The notes under the pieces: generated by a model
The model's input: only the letters and a program-made list of their open reading frames with translations
Databases searched by the model: none
Told to the model about the DNA's origin: nothing
Source: Mycothermus thermophilus
Lineage: Eukaryota; Ascomycota; Sordariomycetes; Sordariales; Chaetomiaceae
NCBI GenBank assembly: GCA_011316235.1
Contig: QQBE01000022.1
Location: forward strand, 186,001-250,000
Reading direction: 5' to 3'
DNA: 64,000 bases
Translations under genes and position numbers: made by a program
Shown: one piece after another, positions 44,467 through 56,177 of the stretch
Layout: each line of letters starts with the position of its first letter
How positions within the stretch are numbered: position 1 is the stretch's first letter

Positions 44467-45738
44467 GACGGTGTCGTCGAGGTTGTAATTACCAGACCGG
44501 TGTGACAGCTTCGAACTCAGTGGAAGCTCTTTTGACTATTGAAAAGGTTCAGAATACAGCCGTAGATCTGTCAATACCTGACAGCCAGGTCCCCAGAGAC
44601 GCAAGTTCGAGGGTTAAGACGTTTCTTGAGCCCTTTGCCAGAGAGTCCTGCATGAGTGTTACCGAAGTCGTTCAACCTATGATCTCGGCAGCGGGCATCT
44701 GTTTTTGTTAGCGCAAACACTGGCCACAGCCGGCTCGCGACTCGCGCTTGAGAGAATTATGCTCGGAGGCAAATCAAGATGTGAATCCTGACAATCATGG
44801 AGGGTTCCACTGAGTGACGTCGTTAACCATTTAGTAGTACAATAGGTGCCCAGTTTGTAAAGGGGCAAAATCGGTTTCCACTTCGGAAATATCAGGGACA
44901 AACTCAGCATCCGCACTCATGAAGAGTTTTCAAACTGTGGTCCAATTGCTCAGCTCTGAGACAGAAACAGCTTTGGAGCTCTGGTGGGCTGGGGACAGAT
45001 AGGTCCGAGTCATGAACAGATCTCTCGGGGCGATGGATGCTCCCTGAATTGCTGGGCTAAAACACGCTGACGAAACACTGCATCCGGAGGCCCGGAGGCG
45101 AACTGAGACGGGCCTGGCCCGGAAAGGCTCCGCCGACACCCCTCTCATTCCCCTCGAACCTGACGGCTCCAGGTTAACGGAGCTAGTGACGACATCCTTC
45201 ACATTCTTTGGGGAGCAGTGAACCTTTGTTGAAGGGGGCCAGTTCAACTTCAAAATTCGACTCACTTTGTGTACAGGGAATTATGTCCATTTGATGGGGG
45301 AACTAGTTAGAGGACATGACACGACACACAAACGCTTGTCCATGAAGGACAGAAAATTGCTCGTACAGCATGCATTGACCCATGCAGCCAGTATTAACAT
45401 AGACGCCGCTGGACTGTGAAGCACCCACCAAAGATTGGTGATAACTGGGAACACACCCACCAACACTGTGTTGTCGTCATAATGGATCTCATATTGTGGA
45501 TATATCCCACACGACACCAGATTCAGAGCCACCGGAGATGAGACAATCGCAGGGAAGACGGGGCATCGCGACTCCGAAGTGGCTATCTGGAAGAAGCCGA
45601 CACGACCCGAGAGTCTGCTTCATGGTTTGTATATAAGAAGTGACAGTCTAGGCCATCGGGAGGCGAGAGCATCTTTGAACATTGTACATTCCAACCTCCT
45701 TCTCCTTATTCCACGTTAAGCACGTCCACAACATAACC
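44467..45738. other. divergent intergenic region of 1.3 kb
   Basis: This contains the promoters of the AKR gene (-) and the HAD-like gene (+). Frames in both strands are short and unrecognisable. Confidence 0.55.
45630..45636 (+). promoter_or_regulatory. TATA box (TATATAA) of the HAD-like gene
   Basis: TATATAA lies 109 nt before the ATG at 45739. A CT-rich leader follows. The distance is consistent with a leader of about 75 nt. Confidence 0.55.
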
Positions 45739-47328
45739 ATGTCGAAGTTCGGATACAGAGATGTCGAGTTCGGGGTTCCGAAGAATATCGACACTCCTCC
45801 CGACTCACCAGAAAAGGCTGCGCACGAAAAGCGTCATGCCGTCAAGACAACGGATGGTGCGAGTGCCATCAACATCAAGCACAAGCCAGAGACGCTTGCC
45901 CACAGGCGGAAGTCAAGCTGGGCGTTCCGCGATGGCCACCTAACGATCCCGTTGTCGCCCACTTCCCACAACACGCTCGAGGTGCCAGCAGTGCTCTCCC
46001 CAGATGCGGACTCGACTCAGTTCATGCACCCCCTCTCAGCATCCCCTTCAGAACGGGAGAGGAGGTTGTCTCGCAACTCATTCGGCTCATCGCTGCCCAT
46101 CCCGTGGATACCACCACGCCACACTCGGCTTAACAGCGTCACGTACCCGGAGGGCTCCAAGGAAGAGCTGAAGGCCGCCGCTGCCGATCGTGCGGGCGTC
46201 CACCCGATCCTCGCCTCGCAGGTCCAAGATGTTTTCGCCGACAAGGTCGCCAAGGCCAAGAACATGGCCTTCGTCTTCGACATTGACGGCGTGTTGGTGC
46301 ATGGCGACAGGCTGATTCCCGAGGGGAAGCGGGTGCTTCGGATGCTCAACGGCGACAACCAGCTGGGCATCAAGATCCCCCACATCTTTCTCACCAACGG
46401 CTCCGGAAAGCTCGAACTGGCGCGGACACAGCAGCTTTCCGGCATCCTCGGCAGCAACATCAGCACGGAGCAGTTCATCCAGAGCCACACGCCCATGCGC
46501 GCACTGGCTCAGTACTACCACACGGTGCTTGTGGTTGGCGGCGAGGGTACGCGGTGCCGTGATGTCGCCGTGGAGTACGGCTTCCGGGACATCGTGGTGC
46601 CCAACGATATTCTCGCCTGGGACCCGACCATCGCGCCGTACCGCGTCTTCACGGAAGAGGAGCGGAAAGCAGCCAGGCCGCGCGACTTCTCCAAGATGAA
46701 CATCGACGCCATCCTCGTCTTCTCAGACTCGCGTGATTACGCGACGGATATGCAGATCATCGTGGACCTGCTGCGGTCCGAGAAGGGACGGCTGGGTACG
46801 GTGGCCAAGGACCCCGTCAATGAACGGATCCCCATCTACTTCTCGCAGGGCGATTTGTTGTGTCCCACGGAGCATCCCATCCCGCGCATGAGCCAGGGCG
46901 CGTTCCGTATTGGTCTCGAGGCCATGTACAAGGCGTTGACAGGCGTGGAGCTCGAGCGCGTGGTGTACGGCAAGCCCGAGCTGGCGACGTACAAGTACGC
47001 CGACGAGGTTATTGCCGCGTGGATGGACTTGCTTCACGGCGAGGAGCGCGTGCCGGACAACATCTACATGATCGGTGACAACCCGGCTTCCGACATCGTC
47101 GGCGGCAATATGTACGGATGGAACACGTGCTTGGTGCGTACGGGAGTGTTCCAAGGGGGCGAGAACGACGAGGAGAACCCGGCCAGCTTCGGCGTATTTC
47201 CTAACGTGTGGGAGGCCGTCACGGCAGCATGCCGGAAGCAGTTGGGAGATGATTTTGTGTTCAAGTGGGAGGAGAAGAAGGTGAATCCTGTGCTCTCCAG
47301 ACACGCCGCATCTGCGATCGAAGTTTGA
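45739..47328 (+). CDS. HAD-superfamily class IIA hydrolase-like protein (CECR5/YKR070W type)
   Basis: A 529-residue protein. Residues 1-165 are a Ser/Pro-rich, probably disordered extension unlike the shorter family members. The HAD core follows, with motif I FVFDIDGVLVHGD (nucleophile Asp181, acid/base Asp183), motif II in IFLTNGSG, the motif III Lys region and motif IV MIGDNPASDIVGGNMYGW. VVYGKPELATYKYA is the class IIA signature. Members of this family are mitochondrial or cytosolic proteins of uncertain phosphatase substrate. The start at 45739 (ACCATGTC) is preferred to the in-frame upstream ATG at 45682, which precedes only a leader-like peptide. Confidence 0.93.
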   Translation: MSKFGYRDVEFGVPKNIDTPPDSPEKAAHEKRHAVKTTDGASAINIKHKPETLAHRRKSSWAFRDGHLTIPLSPTSHNTLEVPAVLSPDADSTQFMHPLSASPSERERRLSRNSFGSSLPIPWIPPRHTRLNSVTYPEGSKEELKAAAADRAGVHPILASQVQDVFADKVAKAKNMAFVFDIDGVLVHGDRLIPEGKRVLRMLNGDNQLGIKIPHIFLTNGSGKLELARTQQLSGILGSNISTEQFIQSHTPMRALAQYYHTVLVVGGEGTRCRDVAVEYGFRDIVVPNDILAWDPTIAPYRVFTEEERKAARPRDFSKMNIDAILVFSDSRDYATDMQIIVDLLRSEKGRLGTVAKDPVNERIPIYFSQGDLLCPTEHPIPRMSQGAFRIGLEAMYKALTGVELERVVYGKPELATYKYADEVIAAWMDLLHGEERVPDNIYMIGDNPASDIVGGNMYGWNTCLVRTGVFQGGENDEENPASFGVFPNVWEAVTAACRKQLGDDFVFKWEEKKVNPVLSRHAASAIEV

Positions 47329-47790
47329 GGTGGCGGCTCATGTTCGGGGAGATAAGAAATAGAGAAACAAGGTCCTGGATCAGGCCGGGAATCAGCTAGG
47401 CATTTTGGAGTGTTAGTCTGCATCGATCCAATAGAACAGTTGCCAGGCACGGCCAACAATCGACTATTATCAGATACAGACCTGATTCGGGCCGTTTTCC
47501 CTCCATGAAGTCATAATTAACCGTTTCTGCTCAGGTTGGTAAGTTGATGGTGGCTTGGTGGGAAACGAATTACTGAACCAAGGCATTGATGACGCGCGAT
47601 ATAATATGGTGTGGACATCGTTGTGGACAGGCTCAGGTAATTAGGTAGGTAATATATCAACATTATGTGTCCACCTCGTGTGCGCAAGGCACCCTCAATG
47701 TCTTATGAAGGCAAACGGCGACATGGGCCAGTGACTTTGCTCCTTGCTGCCTTACCATCTCTCCTCTTCTCAATACAACAACCACATCAC
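47329..47790. other. convergent 3' intergenic region
   Basis: 462 nt between the stops of the HAD-like (+) and methyltransferase (-) genes. Nothing recognised beyond TAGGTAGGTA-type sequence near 47643. Confidence 0.6.
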
Positions 47791-49249
47791 TCAGGCCGCC
47801 GGTTTGCGGCCGATGACAATGCGGTGAGGGTACCACGTGTGAAGAGAGGGATCCCGCATCTGGCGCCGGAGGTGGGAAAGGTAGACCTTGATTTCCTCTG
47901 GCTTCCATCCCATCAAGGCCGCCCAGACGTAGTTGACGTAACCTGTTGGCGGAAGCGGAAACGCGTTATTATTAGCGATTGTCTTGGTTATAGCACCTGG
48001 ATGGCGCGCATCATACAGACAGGTGTGGTTTGGTAGATAGGGAGAGAGAAATACGGGGTGGGGAGTAGGGAACTCACCTTCCAGGTCTGAGGTCAGGACC
48101 GACTTGAACCAGATGCCAGTCTGCTTCTCCTCCGGGTCCGTGGGCCACTCGCCGATGGGAGCCTGGTAGTTGATGACCCGGATGTCGACGAAACCGGCCT
48201 CCTCCATGCACTTCTTCTGGATATCGTCGGAGATAGGGAAGAAGGTGCGGCCCCATTTCTTGCCGGCTTCACGGAAAACCTTGCCCCACTGACCCATCGG
48301 GCTGTTTTCGTCCAGGGGTTTGTTGTGGCAGTACCAAACGGCGTCCTCTTCGTGGTGTTCCATCCAGCCTCCCGGGGCGGTGACGCGGAAAGCTTCCTTG
48401 TAGAACTTGGACCAGTCGGCGATGCACCCCAGGAGGCCACGCACGTGGAGATAGTCGAACTTGTTGTTGGGCCAGGTCCAGGCCACATTGGCATCGTCGA
48501 TTTCGAACCTGACGTTGGGAGGAACCCAGCTGGGCTGGATTGGGCTGACGTCGGTGCCGACGACCTGGGCGTCCGGGAACTCATCGCCAAATTCACTATC
48601 CCCAGGGTCAGAGAATGTTTCCCGCAGCTGTCGCGTGTGTCCTCCTCGGAGGGTGACTTACATTGCCCAGATACCGGTTCCTGTGCCTATATCGAGGACA
48701 TTCTGGAGAAGCCATGAGCATGGAGTTTTGGATATTTGTCTCAGTTCACCCTTTCTTACCTTGACCTTCTCCTTCTCAAGCGGTGCAAGAAAGAGTTTGT
48801 TGCCAAACATGCGCGCAATGGCGTAATGACTGTTCACAAACAGACAGTCAGCCAGTCAGTTCAGACACTGGGCGCTCGTCGAAACATATTACTGAATGTT
48901 CATGGAGTTGATGTGACGGTCATCATTCGGGGCCCATGCTTCAGACTCGCCAATGTCCCTGGCGTAGGTCCGGCCCATGACCTTGCGGTACTCGTGAATG
49001 CTGCTGCTGAGAGAAGCAGTGCTGCTGACCGCATCATTGTAGGCGGAGTCCGCATCCCACACATGGGGGTTGTCTTCGATCTGGCAGATAGAATCAGTTT
49101 CCGTTCAACGCCAGAACTAGACGCATGCCTTGTACGACGCAAGTAACGCTCACCTCTTCCCAATGCGACGGAGGCAGAATGTCACCCGGAGGAGCCTCGC
49201 CCTCCGGGGATTTGTTCTCAACGGGCTGCGTGCTGTCCTTGTCACCCAT
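47791..49249 (-). CDS. LaeA-like SAM-dependent methyltransferase (TAM domain)
   Basis: A 354-residue class I methyltransferase of the large fungal group related to LaeA. Six exons: 49154-49249, 48893-49080, 48760-48829, 48662-48702, 48078-48595 and 47791-47942; introns 57-135 nt, GT-AG, phases closed. The start ATG at 49249 opens a short acidic N-terminus. SAM motif I is NVLDIGTGTGIWA at residues 119-131, followed by FGDEFPDAQVVGTDVSPIQP and WVPPNVRFEIDDAN, then FDYLHVRGLLGCIADW and VTAPGGWMEHHEED. These are the standard family blocks. The C-terminus reads MGWKPEEIKVYLSHLRRQMR. LaeA itself is a nuclear regulator of secondary metabolism. Most paralogues, probably including this one, are uncharacterised. 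Confidence 0.91.
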
Positions 49250-51449
49250 TTTGACTCGGGGAGGTGTGTTGAGCTGGGAAGTACGAAACTGGAGGGTGAA
49301 CGATCAGGAGGGGCAGCAGATATTTGATGAAAGATTGGACGAGACACAAGCTTGAATCCGCCCTTCCTCGTGAACAAGCACCTGAGCTGGCTTCTACGTA
49401 GGACCCGAGGTTCGTCAGGCAGATTGAAGGGAAAAGATCGGGTAGCGATGCAAGAGCGGAGAGATCTGCGTTCAAATTTGGATCCCCCAGATGGGACCCC
49501 CTAAGGATTTTATTCACAAAATATGTTGGATGAACCTCAGCGTGAGCTTTCCCTTTCTTCGCTTGTGAAGGCCAGCAACCGAATCGGAACAACTTCCGGG
49601 GTTTAGCTAATGGATGGATGTCCAGACAGTAGTGACAGTGTGTGCGCTTCCCGACAGGGCTCGGGTGGGCAGGGAACTTGACTGCGACATCTGGCCCCTG
49701 GCACTTTTCAAGTCTGCAACCGTGTTCAGTGGCTACAGGTCGAAATGCTGTCCCGGGGTCTGGACGTGCATATAACTAGTGTATGTAAGTACAGACAAAC
49801 CTAGGTAGGTGCTGAGCCCGAGGGCGGCATCACAAGGGGACAACTGGAGTGCCACCAATGGGCAAGTGATTTGGCTGCCGACTACGGAGTAGTTAGTGTA
49901 AGTACTGATTAAGGCATGATTGTCGGTCGGGTTCTTTCGCCATGGCAGCTCCCAACTCAGCGCCGAGTGAATGGGGGGAAGGGGCCCTGTAGCGGAACTT
50001 GGCATCAACAATCTTTGAGTTCAGGTGAGGTGGTGAGTGCCGACACGTGTTGAACAAACTACCACAGGACTTGTCACTGGCGGGCAAAACGTTTGCTGTA
50101 CTTCCTTCCCCCGCCTCTGGGTTGTTCTCGTATGGACATACATACCTTACACTTGTGGACATGATCAACAGGCCTGGCCAAAGGATACGGAGCGCACTTA
50201 TTTCACGCAGCAGGGAGGAAGAGGTAATGAGCCCACCAGAGAGGGATGGCGCCGCGCAATGAATCCATTTCGAGACTCTTTCCCCGTCCTGTCCTGTCAG
50301 GGAACCCTGCGGTGGCAGGCCTCCCAAGCCCAATGTGGCACTAGGCGGTAGCCACCCATGTCACCTCGAACATCTTGGCCGATTGTCAGGAGGTACCGAG
50401 GGGCAGGACATTGATTATCCGTTGTTGTTTTGTGGTCGGAAAAGGACAATTCTCGTCGCCTGGTGGTGCTTTTCAGGTGACAATACAATATTTTGGTATA
50501 TATCTTCGTGGTCAGGCACGAAGCCAGTCGTGGTGGGCAGACATACTTGTATCAAAGTGTTTGTCAAGATGAAATAAAGTATGTACTGTACTTCAGACAC
50601 ACTCCGTGAGACAGTCAAGGAGTCGACAACCCGCAACCCCGCCTGGATTCTCCCCCACCTCACACCTCCGCGCCAGTGAGCACTTGGAGGCTCGAGGATC
50701 CCGTCGCGGCAGCAGTTCTGTGCCGGGCCAAAAGGAGCCTATCCTCGAAAGTCATCGACTATGCATGTTCAAGCAGCAGATATATGTGTGCTCGCCTTAG
50801 CGCCACGATTGGCCTCCTCTCGAAGGGACGATGGCAACAGAACGCCCCTCCCGTCCTGGGGTGACACAACCGCACAGCATCGGTTCACAAAGCATGTATG
50901 TCTCGCCGCGAACCGGCAGCCATGGGAATGCAGTTGGCAGGAAGGGAAAGGCGCTGCATGTACTTACAGTACATACCGTCAGAAGGCGGAGGTGTGCCGA
51001 TGGGAGAATGCAGGCGGCCTTGGGACAAGGCTTTGGTCCTGTGCGCTGGGGTTGGGCGCAGAAGACCATCTTGCGGGCTGGGCATCTAACGCCAAGCCCC
51101 AAAACGAGCAAGGTGCAGACTTGCAGACCCAAGGGTCAAACCCATGACAGGTTTGAATCGGTCGACCGACAAGATATCCGTAAAAGTCCGCACCCCCGAC
51201 GTGGCAGACATCGATGCTGCGGATGTGGGGTTGTAAAACGTTTGGGCCCGGAGGACTGTCCGATCGTCCTCGGTCAAGGTCAACGGCAACTTTGGGAACT
51301 CCCTGATGGCTTCCTCCAAAAACATACCATGGGCGCCGGGGCCTGAGGGAGGCTGCTCACTTGGCCACTCCTCGAACCCCGATTTCGTCAATCCAGACGT
51401 TGCAGAATTTGGGATCACGCATGAGAAGGCCCTTAGGGTGGATTCTTCT
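49250..51449. other. 2.2-kb intergenic region
   Basis: Upstream of the methyltransferase and downstream of the 2EXR-type gene. It includes the 9-mer TACGGAGTA (49883-49891) and CCTAGGTAGGT near 49799. Competing short frames on both strands (for example 50831-51346 and 51306-52070) look like shadows or noise. Confidence 0.5.
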
Positions 51450-52233
51450 CTACTTCCACTCCTTGTGGCGGAGATCCCACGAGATGGTCCGGCGGTATCC
51501 GTTTTCTGGGCTCGGCTCTACAACGCGTTTTACCATGGTGAGACCGCTCTCCAGGACAATCACCTCCAGGCCACCCAAATATTTCTCGACCGGAGTGGGA
51601 AGCACGGTCTGGGAGTAGAGCAGACGCATGGCACGGCGTTGGGCCAGAGGCAACCTCTTCTCTTTCATGATGTAGCGGTCCATGGTGTGCAGCGAGTCAA
51701 AGGACCAGGCGTTGAGGCGGAAGGGCAACAAGGCCGTCTCGTGATACAGCTGTCTGCAGACGGGCGAGAGCAACGTCATGCCGCGGGGAGGGCCCGAACG
51801 GTCCGAGGGTTGCTGGTGCTGTTTCCTGGGGCGAGGGTCGCGGTCCCTCCAGGGGTTTTGGTCTCTGTCGAGGATGCGGCAATAGAAGCCGCCCTTGGAG
51901 GTTTCGTAGTAGCGCTGGCCGTTCCGGACGCGAGCCTTGTGTTCCCACCTCTTGAAGCACACGTGGATCTGGCCGACGTCGAGGACGAGTTCGTAGATGC
52001 GGTTGCGCAGTTCGGGAGGGAGTCGGAGGAGGGGGGAGAGGCGCTGATTGCGCTCCCAGCTGTTGAGTGATAAGAAAGGATGAGCGCTTCTCCCGAGCAA
52101 ACAGAGACTCCGAGACCTGTTCCGGGGCAGACGACGGGCTTACGTACAGCTCGAACTCGCGCGTGTCTTCTTTGGGGAACGATCTGTGCAGCATATTTCG
52201 AATTCTTCGCTGGCGATCTCTGTTCAGCTGCAT
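51450..52233 (-). CDS. 2EXR/DUF7730-type fungal protein
   Basis: A protein of about 231 residues with the motif LLRLPPELRNRIYELVL near its N-terminus, an F-box-like helical signature common in ascomycete 2EXR/DUF7730 proteins of unknown function. Exons 52148-52233 and 51450-52059 join across an 88-nt intron when the GTACGT donor is used (EFEL-WERNQRLSP). The alternative donor four bases further on breaks the frame. The conserved downstream blocks are ICVxF-like (IHVCFKRWEHKARV), LLSPVCRQLYHETALLPFRLNAWSF, and a C-terminal strand/helix region ending WDLRHKEWK. The first Met at 52233 is the only in-frame ATG seen, but an extra upstream exon is possible. Confidence 0.78.
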
Positions 52234-53386
52234 GTCTGCAAGCTCTGTTGGCGGGCGGCCCAGTCGCAAGTACTCCGGACGCGAGCCACGCTTGTGCGGT
52301 CGAGGCGGTTCGAGTTTTCAAGGCGTCTGTATGTCTTTGGAGAGTCGAGGATGACGTGAGGTTGAACCAAGGTTGAGCCAAGGTTTTGGTTTGTTGTTTT
52401 GTTCTGAAAGCGGCACGTTAGCCTCTAGAGGCCGCAGCGACCAACTCCATGCAAGCAAGGATGGCCCAGGAATCGATGGAGACAGACGAGAGGTAGGTGA
52501 CCGCGGGGTCCCGACCTTGAAGCCAGCATGTGTCCCAGGTTCCCGGACAGGTTGCGTGCCAAGTGGGGGGCCAACGGGCAGATCATTGCATCAGCCGTCG
52601 AACATTTCGCTCCACTCCCCTGTCTTCCACCACCTGCTTGCCCGGGCCATCTCAGCCCACAGTCCCCCAAAAATGCCTGTGCCTTCCATTCCGCAAGGAC
52701 GCCGTCACCTGGACGTCGCACAACGTACCTAAGGTACAGTACACAGTATGCACTTAGGTAGTGGGCATCCATGAGGTAGATGATACTCCGAGCTCATGGC
52801 CTGGGGTCTGGGGCTTCCTAATACAGAGCATGTCCATGGCGGTCACCCAACGGGATCCGTCTCCCGGAAGTCTGGACTTCAAATGCGGGGAACCGTGTTT
52901 CGGTTCCCAGACGGTCGCCAGCTGCTAGCCCGATGCCACCGAAAGCCGTCGTGACGCGTGACGGACAAGCCTGTCGCTCTTTCTCCACAAACCTTTTGCG
53001 AAACAGACGCCAACCGAGAAAGGAAACCGCCTGCGGGCAGGGCGCACCTGACCTGCACCGCGCCTGGCTCTCCGCAGCGTCGGCTTCCTGTTCCTGCCCC
53101 TGCCCCTCGATTCCTGCCCCTCGATGAATGCTTGATCGAGGTGGGGATCGACATTTATCTCTTTTAACTTCGCCCTCACTCACCCTACTCTGTACAAACC
53201 AGTAGACCATTCTGATACATCCTTTTATTCATCTTGCCCAAGAGTTCGGACCTGGAATCATCACTTTATCCCGGGTACGTGTCTGGGGGAATGCAGCCCT
53301 GAGTACCGTCTCAGGATCTGTCTCGGACTCCAGAACCAGGGACATCACATCAAGAGCTGAGAGACGCCCACCTGCAGACCGGAGCC
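52234..53386. other. divergent intergenic region
   Basis: Between the 2EXR-type gene (-) and the GH31 gene (+). A perfect palindrome GTACCTAAGGTAC lies at 52725-52737. No coding content was recognised. Confidence 0.55.
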
Positions 53387-55909
53387 ATGGCTTCCTATCG
53401 CTACACATTTCCCTGCCAGCCCGTGGCAGATCCAAAGGCCATCGTCAAAGGCAGCAAGGGCAACTCTCACTACCGCTTCACCGTCTTGACAGACCGTTTG
53501 ATCCGCTATGAATGGTCCGAGGATGGAGGCTTCGAGGACCGTGTGTCCACCTTTGCCCTCTTCCGCCGTTTTCCTGTACCCCACTACCGTGTAGTCGAGT
53601 CCAAGGACCGCCTCGAGATCATTACCGACCACTTCCACCTCACCTACGACAAGAACAAGTTCTCATACCAGGGTCTCACGGTGAAAGTCGGCGATGACGC
53701 CTGGCACTACGACGGCAAGAGTTACGGTGATCTCGGCGGCACCGCTCGAACCCTCGATGGCGCGTACGGCCGTATTAAGCTTGAACCTGGCGTCCTGTCG
53801 CGCAAGGCCTACGCCGTCCTCGACGACAGCAAGTCTATGCTCTTTGATGACAAGGGCTGGATTGCCATCCGTAAACCAGGCCGCATCGATGGTTACGTCT
53901 TTGCCTACAACCGCGATCACAAGGCCGCCATCCGTGACTTTTACCGTCTTTCGGGAAGCCAGCCTGTCCTTCCCCGCTGGGCCCTGGGCAATTGGTGGTC
54001 ACGCTATCATGCCTACACCGCGACCGAGTACCTTGAGGTTATGGACCACTTCAAGCGCGAAGGCATCCCGCTGAACGTGGCCGTCGTCGACATGGACTGG
54101 CACAAGACCAACATCCCTCCCAAGTACGGCTCTGGTTGGACGGGATACAGCTGGAACCGCGATCTGTTTCCTGATCCCGATGCCTTCCTCCAAGCCCTGC
54201 ATGATCGCGGCCTGAAGGTGACCCTGAATGACCACCCCGCCGACGGTATCCGCCCTTTCGAGGACTTGTACCCGGCCGTCGCCAAGGCCCTCGGCTACGA
54301 TGTTACCCGCGAGGAACCCATCCCCTTTGACTGTACCGACCGTGCTTTCCTGGACGCTTACTTTGATGTCCTTAAGTTGGCCCTTGAGAAGCAGGGCGTG
54401 GACTTTTGGTGGATCGACTGGCAGCAGGGCAACCGCACCAAGATTCCTGGTGTCGATCCGCTCTGGGTCCTCAATCACTATCACTACCTCACCAGTCTTC
54501 GCAGCCTCGATAAGCTGCAGCGGCCCCTGACGTTCTCGCGCTACGCCGGTGCCGGCTCCCACCGTTATCCCATCGGGTTTTCGGGTGACCAGCAGATCAC
54601 TTGGGAGGGCTTGGAATTCCAGCCCGAGTTCACGGCCACTGCCTCCAATATTGGCTACGGCTGGTGGAGCCATGACATCGGCGGCCACTGGGGAGGTATC
54701 CGTAATAGCGAACTTGCCGTGCGCTGGGTCCAGCTGGGCGTCTTCTCCCCCATCATGCGCTTGCATTCGTCTAAGAGCCGTTGGAACTCCAAGGAGCCTT
54801 GGAGCTTCGAGAAAGAACCAGGGCAGATCATGAAGGATTTCCTCATCCTCCGCCACCGCCTCATCCCTTATCTCTACACCATGAACATCCGCGCCAGCTA
54901 CGAATCCGAGCCTCTCATCCAGCCCATGTACTGGAACCACAAGGAAGAAGAGGCCTACACCGTCCCCACGCAGTACTATTTCGGCCCCAACCTTATCGTC
55001 GCTCCCATCACCTCTCCAAATAGCCCGTGCACGCTCCTAGGTGGTGTTCGCGCCTGGCTTCCACCAGGCCGCTTTGTTGACTTGTTCCATCCTCATCTTG
55101 TCTACGACGGCGGCCGCTACGTCCACCTGCATCGCGATCTGACCCAGCTTCCTTTGCTCGCCAAGGAGGGCACCATCCTCCCCATCGACGCCTCACCCAG
55201 GCTAGCCAACGGATCACCTCGGCCCTCCGAGATAACAATACTCCTTGTTGTTGGCAAGGATGCCCATTTTGAGCTCGTAGAAGAGCCTGAGGACAAGACG
55301 CACCGCGGTGACGATGACGATGAAGACACGGATCCGCTGACGGCTTCGAAACCAGCCCTTAGCGATTTCGTCCGCACTCCAATCTCATGGAGACAGAAAG
55401 ATGGTGTGCTGGTCATCGGCCCTGAATGGAATGGGGTTGGCAAGTGGAGGCAGTGGAATGTCAAGCTGGTTGGCTACACGGGTAGCGCCGTGAGGAGCAA
55501 CGTGTCTGGGTTCAGGGTCACGCAGGACCAGGGATCCACTACCATTGCCTTGGGGAATGTCCATAGATGGGACCCCGATGGCTTCGAGATCTTCTTGGGC
55601 AAGGACCTGCAGCTGGACCCGGTGGACATTCAGCGTCGTGCCTTCGACATGCTACATCGTTGTGAGATGGAATACCACAAGAAAGACCCAGTCTGGGATG
55701 TCATCAGGAGCTCGGATGGTCCCGCGACCAAGGTTCAGAGGTTGCTAAAGTTGAACGTTGACCCTGCGCTCAAGAATGCCGTCATGGAGATTTGGTCTGC
55801 AGACGGGAGGTCTGCAGGGTCCGTGAAGGGTCACGAGACGTGGCTAGACACGAAAACGGGAGAGGTGGATGATCTGAACGAGCTGCTCAAGGAGTATGTC
55901 ATCGTTTGA
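53387..55909 (+). CDS. GH31 alpha-glucosidase/alpha-xylosidase-like enzyme (intracellular)
   Basis: A single-exon, 840-residue glycoside hydrolase of family 31. No signal peptide is present (MASYRYTFPCQPVADPK), so it should act in the cytosol. The catalytic nucleophile is Asp344 in FWWIDWQQG, and the likely acid/base Asp401 lies in IGFSGDQQ. VLPRWALGNWWSRYHAYT, VVDMDWHKT and NIGYGWWSHDIGGHWGG are characteristic substrate-cleft blocks. The C-terminal beta domains include an unusual acidic insert (about residues 630-660 with DDDDEDTDP). It could act on alpha-glucosides such as maltose- or glucan-derived oligosaccharides; specificity between glucosidase and xylosidase cannot be decided from sequence alone. 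Confidence 0.94.
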   Translation: MASYRYTFPCQPVADPKAIVKGSKGNSHYRFTVLTDRLIRYEWSEDGGFEDRVSTFALFRRFPVPHYRVVESKDRLEIITDHFHLTYDKNKFSYQGLTVKVGDDAWHYDGKSYGDLGGTARTLDGAYGRIKLEPGVLSRKAYAVLDDSKSMLFDDKGWIAIRKPGRIDGYVFAYNRDHKAAIRDFYRLSGSQPVLPRWALGNWWSRYHAYTATEYLEVMDHFKREGIPLNVAVVDMDWHKTNIPPKYGSGWTGYSWNRDLFPDPDAFLQALHDRGLKVTLNDHPADGIRPFEDLYPAVAKALGYDVTREEPIPFDCTDRAFLDAYFDVLKLALEKQGVDFWWIDWQQGNRTKIPGVDPLWVLNHYHYLTSLRSLDKLQRPLTFSRYAGAGSHRYPIGFSGDQQITWEGLEFQPEFTATASNIGYGWWSHDIGGHWGGIRNSELAVRWVQLGVFSPIMRLHSSKSRWNSKEPWSFEKEPGQIMKDFLILRHRLIPYLYTMNIRASYESEPLIQPMYWNHKEEEAYTVPTQYYFGPNLIVAPITSPNSPCTLLGGVRAWLPPGRFVDLFHPHLVYDGGRYVHLHRDLTQLPLLAKEGTILPIDASPRLANGSPRPSEITILLVVGKDAHFELVEEPEDKTHRGDDDDEDTDPLTASKPALSDFVRTPISWRQKDGVLVIGPEWNGVGKWRQWNVKLVGYTGSAVRSNVSGFRVTQDQGSTTIALGNVHRWDPDGFEIFLGKDLQLDPVDIQRRAFDMLHRCEMEYHKKDPVWDVIRSSDGPATKVQRLLKLNVDPALKNAVMEIWSADGRSAGSVKGHETWLDTKTGEVDDLNELLKEYVIV

Positions 55910-56177
55910 GATCCTATCCGGCACCATCATACTGTTCTTATGGGGTTTACATGTTTGCGTGATTGTCTCAGCTAAATATGTGCTTTTGGTGTTATTGTGA
56001 TTGGCTTGGGATAAGGTTGCTTGGATTGATACTTCGGACGGTTGGTTCGGGACGGACTCAGGTAAGTGCCAAAGGCGTTTAAGCAAGTCTATTGAAATTA
56101 AGATACCTACCAAGTTGCCATGACGGAGGCTGTCTAGAGTCCATGACCATCGACATTGAGTGACACTGCATCGTTCA
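55910..56177. other. short convergent 3' region
   Basis: 268 nt between the GH31 and hydrolase stop codons. Nothing recognised. Confidence 0.6.

Noticed and set aside
51306..52070. 254-codon + strand frame
   Set aside because: It is antisense to the 2EXR-type gene, whose minus-strand frame has the conserved LPPELRNRIYEL motif.
53999..54940. 313-codon minus-strand frame
   Set aside because: Shadow of the GH31 gene on the opposite strand, as expected for GC-rich codon bias.
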